Assembly (NCBI GenBank): GCA_030604325.1
Contig: JAUVWC010000064.1
Coordinates: forward strand, 1 to 7,163
Length of the DNA: 7,163 nt
Reading direction: 5' to 3'
Source: Candidatus Zixiibacteriota bacterium
GTDB taxonomy: Bacteria > Blakebacterota > Blakebacteria > Blakebacterales > Blakebacteraceae
Under the pieces are notes generated by a model that saw nothing but the letters and a program-made list of their open reading frames with translations, did no database searches and was not told the DNA's origin. Below, piece after piece: positions 1-6,015 of the stretch (position 1 is its first letter; the number at the start of each line of letters is the position of its first letter). Position numbers and translations under genes: made by a program.

Positions 1-703
1 ACCGGTGAAGAAGGAGCCGCCGCTCTATTACCAGACAGTCTATCTCCTGGAGAGTGTATTCAACGCCTACCTGCGCCCGGCAACCATCATCAAAAACGGA
101 GAACCGGTCACGGTCGAGCCCCTTTCAGGCCTGGAAGAGATCTCCTTCCCCGAGCCGATTGGGACGCTGGAGGCGTTTTTCACCGACGGCCTGGCCTCCC
201 TGCCGGTCACGGTGGGCGATAAGATCAAAGACAGCCTGTTTGAAAAGACATTGAGGTACCCCGGCCATGTGGAGTGCATGCGGGTATTGATAGAATGCGG
301 CCTGCTGGATGCGGACCCCGTCAGGGTCGATGGGGCGGACGTCGTTCCCCGTGATGTGCTCATCAAACTGCTCGAGGACAAGCTACAGCTCGGTCCGGAA
401 GGCGATATCCTGGTGATGCGCGTCATCGTGGAAGGTCTCAAGGAGGGAAAAGAACAGCGGCACGTATTCGAGCTGGTCGATTATTTCGATGCGGCCAACC
501 AATATACGGCCATGGCACGCACAACCGCGTTCCCGGCCGTGCTCGCCGCCCGTATGATGGCCAGCAACGATCTGCCCGAGAGAGGGGTGTTCTTCCCCGA
601 GCAGCTTTTTACGGGCGATCGCTTTGAAATCATGACCGATGAGCTGGCGAAAAAGGGGGTGACGGTAGAGTATCTGGCTGAAGTATCGTGTCCCGAGTCA
701 TAA
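1..703 (+). CDS. Saccharopine dehydrogenase family protein, C-terminal part (5' end outside window)
   Basis: This is the C-terminal part (about 234 residues) of a saccharopine dehydrogenase-type NAD(P)-dependent oxidoreductase. The family acts on lysine and its adducts with 2-oxoglutarate or related amino acids, in the cytoplasm. The visible part matches the C-terminal substrate and dimerisation domain: an early segment with PLSGLEEISFPEPIGTLEAF, then KTLRYPGHVECMRVL (the family's T/K-x-RYPGH signature), then a region starting VVPRDVLIKLLEDKL. The N-terminal Rossmann domain is missing because the frame stays open to base 2. The GTG at position 5 is therefore probably internal rather than the true start, since full family members are about 390-450 aa. 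The gene ends with TAA at 701-703. The next gene starts 69 nt downstream, so it may be a separate unit. Whether it makes or degrades lysine, or acts on another amino acid such as carboxynorspermidine, cannot be told from this part. The family call is firm; the substrate is unknown. Confidence 0.82.
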   Translation, partial: PVKKEPPLYYQTVYLLESVFNAYLRPATIIKNGEPVTVEPLSGLEEISFPEPIGTLEAFFTDGLASLPVTVGDKIKDSLFEKTLRYPGHVECMRVLIECGLLDADPVRVDGADVVPRDVLIKLLEDKLQLGPEGDILVMRVIVEGLKEGKEQRHVFELVDYFDAANQYTAMARTTAFPAVLAARMMASNDLPERGVFFPEQLFTGDRFEIMTDELAKKGVTVEYLAEVSCPES

Positions 704-755
704 ATCCGTCGGAATTCATCCTCCGCGGCACAATCCCTTTATACCGGTGCGAGGA

Positions 756-761
756 TATACT
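756..761 (+). promoter_or_regulatory. Possible -10 box for the nifS-selD fusion gene
   Basis: TATACT matches the sigma-70 -10 consensus TATAAT at five of six positions and lies 11 nt before the ATG at 773. I see no convincing -35 hexamer 16-18 nt upstream. If used, transcription would start only about 5 nt before the ATG, giving a nearly leaderless mRNA. That fits the weak ribosome site here, where only AGG at 762-764 is visible. This is inferred from one hexamer and is tentative. Confidence 0.22.
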
Positions 762-772
762 AGGTTCTGAGC

Positions 773-2989
773 ATGATTTACCTCGATTACAACGCCACCA
801 CCCCGATCGCCCCCGAGGTTGAAACCGCTATGCGGCCTTTCCTGGAAGGCTTCTTCGGCAACCCCTCCAGCAGCCACCGCTATGGAGTCGAGGCCCGCCA
901 GGCGGTGGAGAAAGCGCGCGGGCAGACCGCGTCTCTACTCGGATGCCACCGCGATGAAGTGGTGTTCACCAGCGGGGGCAGCGAATCTAACAACGCCGCC
1001 ATCAAGGGCACCGCCGTGGCCCTGCGCGACAGGGGACGGCATCTCATCACCTCGGCCATCGAGCATCCGGCGGTAACCGAGGTCTGCCGGTTCCTGGAAG
1101 AGGAAGGATTCCGGGTTACATATCTGCCCGTTGACAGTACCGGACTGGTGGATCCTGCCGATGTCGAGAAGGCGATCACTCCGGAAACGATCCTGGTATC
1201 GATCATGCATGCCAACAACGAGGTGGGGACGATCCAGCCGATCTCCGAGATCGCCCGCCTCGCCCATGAAAAGGGCGTACGTGTCCATTCGGATGGGGCA
1301 CAAGCGGCAGGCAAGATCCCCGTCAGTGTTGATGAGCTGGGGGTGGATCTCTACTCGGTAGCGGGGCATAAGTTCTACGGACCGAAAGGGATCGGCCTGC
1401 TCTACATACGGCGGGGCACGATGCTCGCCAAGCTCATCCACGGGGCCGACCATGAGCAGAACCGGCGCGCCGGCACGGAGAATGTGCTGGAGATAGTGGG
1501 TCTGGGCACCGCCGCCGAGGTGGCCGCCCGCGACCTGGAACAAAACGCCGCGCACATGCAGGAGATGCGGGACCGACTTCACCAGGCCCTGTCGGACAGG
1601 ATTCCGGACCTCCACTTCAACGGACATCCCCACCGGCGGCTTCCCAACACGCTCAGCATCTCGCTGCCCGGTCTGGAGGCCAATACCGTACTGGATGAAC
1701 TGGAAGAGGTCGCCGCCTCAGCGGGGGCGGCCTGCCATGCGGATCAGATCGATATATCACCTGTTATCGCAGCGATGGGGCTGCCCGAGGATGTAGCGAT
1801 GGGTACCATCCGTTTCTCCGTGGGACGCGAGACGACGCCCGAGGAGATCGATAATGCCGCCGACGAGATCGCCGAAGCGGTCAACCACATCAGGGGCACA
1901 GGTGCCGTGGAGGGGGAAGGGGCTGCCTTCTCCCCAGGGGAGCCGGTCAGGCTCACCCGCTTCACCCACGGGCTGGGGTGTGCGTGCAAGATCCGCCCCC
2001 AGATGCTGGAAGAGATCCTGTCTCAGATCCCGGCGGTCGAGGATCCGGCCGTGCTGGTAGGCGCCGAAACGTCCGACGACGCCGCCGTCTATCAGATATC
2101 TCCCGAGTCGGCGGTAGTGGTATCGGTCGACTTCTTCACTCCGATCGTTGACGATCCTTACGCCTTCGGGGCCATCGCCGCCGCCAACGCCCTCAGTGAT
2201 ATTTATGCCATGGGCGCCCGCCCTCTCTTCGCCCTCAACCTGGTAGGCTTTCCGACGACCCGACTCCCCCAGGAAGTGCTTGAACAGATTCTCAAAGGAG
2301 CCAGCGACAAAGCGGCGGAGGCGGGTATTCCCATTGTGGGCGGACACTCGGTGGAAGACACAGAACCGAAGTTCGGGATGGCGGTCACCGGCATCGTCGA
2401 TCCGGCGAAAGTGCTGACCAACCGCGGTGCCCAACCCGGCGAGGCACTGCTACTGACCAAGCCGCTTGGCACAGGGATACTCTCCACCGCCGCCAAGCGC
2501 GGTGCGGCCAGCCCCGAAAGCATCGAGAAGAGCATCGCGCTGATGAGCGAGTTGAACCAGGAAGCCGCCCGGGAGATGGAACGATTTCCGGTCAGTGCCT
2601 GTACGGATATAACCGGTTTCGGCCTGCTGGGCCATCTGCTGGAAATGACCACCGCCAGTGGTGTGGAGGCCGAGATCTGGGTGGACGCGGTCCCCGCAAT
2701 GGACGAGGCACTCGACTGGGCGACCGCCGGTTTCGTGCCCGGCGGGACCAGGAATAATCTGGACCACGTTTCTCCTATGGTCCACTGGGACGAGGCGATC
2801 CCCGAGATCGTGCGCCTGCTGCTGTGTGACGCCCAGACCTCGGGAGGGCTGTTGATCAGCCTGCCCGAGGGGCAGGCAGCCGAGCTCCTCACCACACTAC
2901 GGGAATCAGCAGCAGGCGAGGCAGCCTGGATCGGACGGATTACCGAAAAGGGCGAGGGAACCATTAACGTACGGCAAAGCAGAGGCTGA
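773..2989 (+). CDS. selD: Cysteine desulfurase / selenide, water dikinase fusion (NifS-SelD)
   Basis: A single 738-aa frame encodes two complete cytoplasmic enzymes. Residues 1-372 are a class V PLP-dependent cysteine desulfurase or selenocysteine lyase. It has LDYNATTP near the start, EHPA (His98), HSDGAQ (Asp174, Gln177), PLP lysine Lys200 in AGHKFYGPKG, RRAGTENV at 231-238, and catalytic Cys321 in SAGAACHA on a long IscS/NifS-length loop. Residues 373-391 form a Gly/Glu-rich linker. Residues 392-738 are SelD, which makes selenophosphate from selenide and ATP. Its Gly-rich loop GLGCACKIRP carries Cys403 and Lys406, equivalent to E. coli Cys17 and Lys20. Other SelD motifs are SDDAAVY, SVDFFTPIVDDP, GGHSVEDTEP, TDITGFGLLGHL and CDAQTSGG. 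Both active sites use cysteine codons (TGC 1733-1735, TGT 1979-1981), not Sec. The fusion suggests direct selenium hand-over from lyase to kinase, which is inference. Such fusions are known from comparative genomics. The ATG at 773 fits the family N-terminus. The serine hydrolase gene follows after 2 nt. Confidence 0.95.
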   Translation: MIYLDYNATTPIAPEVETAMRPFLEGFFGNPSSSHRYGVEARQAVEKARGQTASLLGCHRDEVVFTSGGSESNNAAIKGTAVALRDRGRHLITSAIEHPAVTEVCRFLEEEGFRVTYLPVDSTGLVDPADVEKAITPETILVSIMHANNEVGTIQPISEIARLAHEKGVRVHSDGAQAAGKIPVSVDELGVDLYSVAGHKFYGPKGIGLLYIRRGTMLAKLIHGADHEQNRRAGTENVLEIVGLGTAAEVAARDLEQNAAHMQEMRDRLHQALSDRIPDLHFNGHPHRRLPNTLSISLPGLEANTVLDELEEVAASAGAACHADQIDISPVIAAMGLPEDVAMGTIRFSVGRETTPEEIDNAADEIAEAVNHIRGTGAVEGEGAAFSPGEPVRLTRFTHGLGCACKIRPQMLEEILSQIPAVEDPAVLVGAETSDDAAVYQISPESAVVVSVDFFTPIVDDPYAFGAIAAANALSDIYAMGARPLFALNLVGFPTTRLPQEVLEQILKGASDKAAEAGIPIVGGHSVEDTEPKFGMAVTGIVDPAKVLTNRGAQPGEALLLTKPLGTGILSTAAKRGAASPESIEKSIALMSELNQEAAREMERFPVSACTDITGFGLLGHLLEMTTASGVEAEIWVDAVPAMDEALDWATAGFVPGGTRNNLDHVSPMVHWDEAIPEIVRLLLCDAQTSGGLLISLPEGQAAELLTTLRESAAGEAAWIGRITEKGEGTINVRQSRG

Positions 2990-2991
2990 CC

Positions 2992-4110
2992 ATGAAGCGT
3001 GCAACCAACGATATTCGTCTGAACAAGCTAATCCCTTGGGCCGCACTTGCGATCCTGCTGGCAGCCACCCTTGCATTTTCCACCACATCACAGGCCAGGA
3101 TTGCCGCCGCGTCGCAGGCCAGGGATGTCGCCGGTCAGCAGCGCTATCCGGGGGAACACTGGGAAAAGGTGTCGTCACCCGAGGAACTGGGATATTCCTC
3201 GGAGCGGCTGCGCCAGGCACGAGAGTACTCGGAGACGATCAGCACGGCGGCGGTGATGATCATTGTCGACGGAGTCGTACTCGACGAGTGGGGCGAGACG
3301 TCGAGACACTTTAATGTTCACTCTATCCGCAAGAGTTTCCTCAGCGCCCTCTACGGCATTCACGTCAATGAAGGCAATATCAACCTCTCCTTGACTATGA
3401 GGCGGCTGGGCATCGACGATAACGAACCCTCGCTGACCGATACCGAAAAGCGGGCCACGGTCCATCAACTGCTCAAGGCCCGCTCGGGCGTCTACCATCC
3501 GGCCCTCTACGAGAGCGCCGGCATGAAAGCCAGCCGCCCCGAGCGATACAGCCACGAACCGGGGACCTTCTGGTACTACAACAACTGGGATTTCAACGTA
3601 CTGGGGACCCTCTTCAGGAATCTCACCAAGACCGATATCTTCCGCGAATTCGGCCGGCGCATTGCCGGACCGCTGGGGATGGAGGATTTCGACGTAAACC
3701 TCTGTCGTTATGTGTGGGGACGAGACTCGGTCCACCCGGCATATCCGTTCCGCATGACGGCCCGTGACATGGCGCGGTTCGGGCTGCTCTACCTGCGTAT
3801 GGGCCGGTGGGAGGACCGGCAGATCGTACCCCGTAAGTGGGTAGACGACAGCGTTATCCCCTATTCCGACGCTGGCAATTCGGGCGGCTACGGATACCTG
3901 TGGTGGATAGCCGCCAACGGCAGGCATCTACCCAACGTAACCCTCGAGGACGGCACCTACAGCGCCCGGGGCGCCGGCGGGCACTACATCCTGGTCATTC
4001 CAACCTACGACATGGTAATCGTGCACCGCGTCAATACCGACGGCCGCAACAGTGTCTCCTCCGGCGAATTCGGCCGGCTGGTGCAGATGATCCTCAGTGC
4101 CAAAATGTGA
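2992..4110 (+). CDS. Serine hydrolase, beta-lactamase class C / NylB-like fold, exported or membrane-anchored
   Basis: A 372-aa serine hydrolase of the beta-lactamase/transpeptidase-like superfamily (MEROPS S12 type). Residues 1-10 are polar and basic, and 14-30 form a hydrophobic helix. An export signal or N-terminal anchor would place the enzyme in the periplasm or on the membrane. I see no clear lipobox. The catalytic set is visible: Ser111-Ile-Arg-Lys114 (SxxK) in VHSIRKSFLSALYG, KARSGVYH at 162-169, Tyr195-Tyr196-Asn197 (YxN) in FWYYNNWDFNVLG, and a Gly-rich GAGGHYILVIP strand at 327-337 in place of KTG. The layout resembles 6-aminohexanoate-dimer hydrolase and esterase-type members more than true beta-lactamases. 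The substrate (ester, amide or peptide) cannot be predicted. The start is well placed: AGAGG at 2981-2985 lies 6 nt before the ATG and 2 nt separate it from the selD stop, so co-transcription and translational coupling are likely. No functional tie to selenium is evident. Confidence 0.87.
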   Translation: MKRATNDIRLNKLIPWAALAILLAATLAFSTTSQARIAAASQARDVAGQQRYPGEHWEKVSSPEELGYSSERLRQAREYSETISTAAVMIIVDGVVLDEWGETSRHFNVHSIRKSFLSALYGIHVNEGNINLSLTMRRLGIDDNEPSLTDTEKRATVHQLLKARSGVYHPALYESAGMKASRPERYSHEPGTFWYYNNWDFNVLGTLFRNLTKTDIFREFGRRIAGPLGMEDFDVNLCRYVWGRDSVHPAYPFRMTARDMARFGLLYLRMGRWEDRQIVPRKWVDDSVIPYSDAGNSGGYGYLWWIAANGRHLPNVTLEDGTYSARGAGGHYILVIPTYDMVIVHRVNTDGRNSVSSGEFGRLVQMILSAKM

Positions 4111-4156
4111 CCCAACTGTGCTGCGGGCATAATCTACAGGGGAGACTGAAGAGATC

Positions 4157-5191
4157 ATGGGCAGGACCACATCATCACCAGGAGATCCACCCTCGCTGGA
4201 AAGTATCAGGGAGTGGATCTACGCCTTCCGTGAGAGCCGGGTTCTGCTGACGGCCTACGAACTGGGCGTGTTCACAGCTCTGGGTGACGAGGCCAGAACG
4301 TCCAGGGAGGTCTCGGCCTCCGTCGGGACGCACGAGCGGGCCACCGACCGCCTGATGAATGCGCTGTGCGCCATGGGCCTGCTGGAGAAACGGGAGGACA
4401 GGTTCTCCAACAGCCCCCTCGCCGCCCGCTATCTCGTCGACGGGAAACCGGAGTATATGGCGGGACTGATGCATTCGGTGCACCTGTGGGACAACTGGAG
4501 CATTCTTACGAATGCGGTGCGCACCGGCAAGCCTGCTGTAAGGCCGGAGATAAATGACCGCGGCCAGGAGTGGTTCGCGGCGTTCATCGCCGCCATGCAC
4601 GAACGCGCCTCGAAGCAGGCCGATGACATCGTTGCGCTGCTGGACCTGGAAGGTGTTTCACGAGTGCTTGATGTGGGGGGAGGATCCGGCGTCTACGCCA
4701 TGGCCTTCGTAAGAGCGCGTGAGGCAGTCAGGGCCACCGTCTTCGACCTGCCGAACGTGATTCTCCTTGCCCAACGGTACATCGAAGCGGAAGGGCTATC
4801 GGACAGAATAGAAACCGTGGTCGGAGACTACACTACTGACGACCTGGGGAGCGGGTTCGATCTGGTGTTTCTCTCGGCGATAGTCCACAGCAACTCTTTC
4901 GATGCGAACCGGGACTTGATTCGGAAATGTTCAGACTCACTCAATCCACAGGGACAGGTCGTGGTACAGGACTTCATTATTTCCGAAGACAGGACCAGTC
5001 CCCCCGGGGCCGCCCTCTTCTCACTGAACATGCTGGTCAGCACGCAGGACGGGGATACCTACGCCGAGTCAGAAGTGCGCATATGGATGGAAAACGCAGG
5101 TCTGTCCGATATCATTCGACAGGACACCGGTTTCGGCACGACTCAGATCATAGGGAGAAAACCGGGGCTGAACGCGGCCTTCCGTGCATAG
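4157..5191 (+). CDS. SAM-dependent O-methyltransferase (Methyltransf_2 / AcrtA-type)
   Basis: A 344-aa class I methyltransferase of the two-domain small-molecule O-methyltransferase group, which includes plant COMT, acetylserotonin O-methyltransferase and bacterial CrtF. Residues 16-105 form the N-terminal winged-helix dimerisation domain (LLTAYELGVFTALG, then RLMNALCAMGLLEKR and SPLAARYL). Residues about 150-335 are the Rossmann SAM domain: motif I VLDVGGGSGVYA at 170-181, acidic FDLP at 196-199, GDYTTDDL at 223-230, FDLVFLSAIVHS at 234-245 and VVVQDFII at 268-275. His244 aligns with the catalytic base of the plant enzymes, but the usual HDW that follows is replaced by HSN, so the mechanism or substrate may differ. 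The acceptor is unknown; candidates are a hydroxylated quinone, carotenoid or secondary metabolite. AGGGGAG at 4138-4144 is a good but rather distant ribosome site (12 nt). The gene lies 46 nt after the hydrolase, and the next gene overlaps its end by 8 nt. Confidence 0.88.
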   Translation: MGRTTSSPGDPPSLESIREWIYAFRESRVLLTAYELGVFTALGDEARTSREVSASVGTHERATDRLMNALCAMGLLEKREDRFSNSPLAARYLVDGKPEYMAGLMHSVHLWDNWSILTNAVRTGKPAVRPEINDRGQEWFAAFIAAMHERASKQADDIVALLDLEGVSRVLDVGGGSGVYAMAFVRAREAVRATVFDLPNVILLAQRYIEAEGLSDRIETVVGDYTTDDLGSGFDLVFLSAIVHSNSFDANRDLIRKCSDSLNPQGQVVVQDFIISEDRTSPPGAALFSLNMLVSTQDGDTYAESEVRIWMENAGLSDIIRQDTGFGTTQIIGRKPGLNAAFRA

Positions 5192-5840
5192 TGTGATAAT
5201 GCCGCCCTTCATGACAGCGTCTGTATGTCTCACGGCCGCAGCGGTCCCGCTCCACCTGCTCGCCGAACGGCGAGGCTGGGCTGCGGGACGCACCGTCACC
5301 AAATCTCTGGCCTCTCTCGGTTTCATGGGGACGGCCCTGTCCGCGGGCGCCGTCGGCAGCTTGTTCGGCCGTCTCATACTTACCGGTCTGGCCCTCTCTC
5401 TTATCGGAGACGTTCTCCTGCTCGGCCGCTCGCGGCAGGTCTTCCTGGCCGGACTGGTGAGCTTTCTATTGGGCCACCTGGCCTATGCCACGGCCTTCAT
5501 CATCCACGGGATTGATTTGCTCCCGGCGGCAGGTGGGCTGGTGATAGTGGCAGTGGTCGGGATGCGGGTATTCCGCTGGCTGAGGCCTCATATCTCCCGG
5601 GATATGCTGCGGCCGGTGGTGGCCTACATCATCGTTATCTCAGCGATGGTAGCCCTGGCCCTCGGTGCTTGGGGAGGGGGCGTGCCCGTTCGTCTTCTGC
5701 CGGGTGCGGTGGCGTTCTACCTGTCCGACATTGCAGTGGCCCGCGACCGATTTGTAGTGAAGGGATTCGCAAACCGCCTCGTGGGCCTGCCCCTCTACTA
5801 CGCGGGTCAACTACTGATTGCTTCCTGCGCCGGCGGTTGA
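5184..5840 (+). CDS. YhhN/TMEM86 family membrane protein, putative lysoplasmalogenase
   Basis: A 218-aa polytopic inner-membrane protein of the YhhN (TMEM86) family. Characterised members hydrolyse the vinyl-ether bond of lysoplasmalogens. About eight hydrophobic segments can be read, near residues 10-27, 40-58, 62-80, 86-108, 113-131, 143-162, 170-186 and 198-215, which is the expected topology and length. Family motifs are present: TKSLASLGF near the start, SLIGDVLLL (Asp76), FLLGHLAYATAF (His98), AFYLSDIAVARDRF (Asp182) and PLYYAGQLLIA near the C-terminus. The conserved Asp and His residues are those expected of the active enzyme. The start is uncertain: GTG 5184 gives an 8-nt overlap with the methyltransferase, while GTG 5193, ATG 5199 and ATG 5211 are in frame and none has a clear ribosome site, so translation is probably coupled to the upstream gene. 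Plasmalogen turnover would fit an anaerobe, but lipid chemistry in this organism is not shown by the sequence. Confidence 0.87.
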   Translation: MHSVIMPPFMTASVCLTAAAVPLHLLAERRGWAAGRTVTKSLASLGFMGTALSAGAVGSLFGRLILTGLALSLIGDVLLLGRSRQVFLAGLVSFLLGHLAYATAFIIHGIDLLPAAGGLVIVAVVGMRVFRWLRPHISRDMLRPVVAYIIVISAMVALALGAWGGGVPVRLLPGAVAFYLSDIAVARDRFVVKGFANRLVGLPLYYAGQLLIASCAGG

Positions 5841-5895
5841 GTTATAGACAGTGGCTGGACACCGCTGACGCCGGTTCATAAGACGGGGGTGAGTG

Positions 5896-6015
5896 ATGAT
5901 AATTGACGCCCCTGCTTCCATCGGCTTAGCATTAGTAGGGAGATTGACTTGTTTCCTGTGCGGAGAAGAGCCAGAGAGGGGGCTGCGCCGCCAAATCGGG
6001 GTTGTCGAATGCTGA
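5896..6015 (+). CDS. Candidate small ORF, 39 aa, with CxxC; first half of a possible zinc ribbon
   Basis: ATG 5896 is preceded by GGGGG (5885-5889) at 6-nt spacing and opens a 39-codon frame ending at TGA 6013-6015. The peptide has Cys19-x-x-Cys22-Gly in TCFLCGEEPERG, then a strand-like RRQIGVVEC. An alternative start is TTG 5944, giving an N-terminus TCFLCG typical of small zinc ribbons, but its only ribosome site (AGGGAG 5937-5942) sits too close. The stop overlaps the lipoprotein start as ATGCTGA (6009-6015), a classic coupling arrangement, so it could be a leader peptide. The same frame continues after the TGA with a second CxxC, described in the next entry. I do not recognise a named family. 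Confidence 0.3.
   Translation: MIIDAPASIGLALVGRLTCFLCGEEPERGLRRQIGVVEC
5903..5932 (+). promoter_or_regulatory. Possible sigma-70-type promoter before the lipoprotein gene
   Basis: TTGACG (5903-5908, five of six matches to TTGACA) is followed after 18 nt by TAGCAT (5927-5932, four of six matches to TATAAT). The predicted start near 5939 would leave a leader of about 70 nt before the ATG at 6009. This spacer is AT-richer than the genes around it, which supports regulatory use. It also overlaps the small frame from 5896; if this is the main promoter, that frame would have to start later, for example at TTG 5944. I see no convincing terminator with a T-tract after the YhhN gene. Confidence 0.3.

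Noticed and set aside
725..745. Sigma-54 promoter (GGCAC at about 726) before the fusion gene
   Set aside because: The GG of the -24 element is present, but the required GC of the -12 element is missing at the proper spacing.
1979..1981. Selenocysteine in the SelD active site
   Set aside because: The codon is TGT (Cys), not TGA; many SelD enzymes naturally use Cys at this position.
2203..2964. Long open frame on the - strand (253 codons) opposite the SelD domain
   Set aside because: It lies fully inside a gene with every SelD motif intact. Long antisense frames are expected in GC-rich coding DNA, and its translation shows no recognisable motif. The same applies to the - strand frames at 935-1633, 1757-2434 and 3175-3927.
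4108..4149. Sec-like read-through at the end of the serine hydrolase (TGA then Pro-Asn-Cys, a UxxC pattern)
   Set aside because: The family normally ends at about this length, the extension would be only a dozen residues, and the region holds the spacer and ribosome site of the next gene. UxxC here is most likely chance.
5838..5910. Read-through past the YhhN stop, and a hairpin terminator just after it
   Set aside because: The extension is short and has no motif. The only stem seen (CAGTGG with CCGCTG, about 5852-5870) is weak, contains a wobble pair and has no T-tract.
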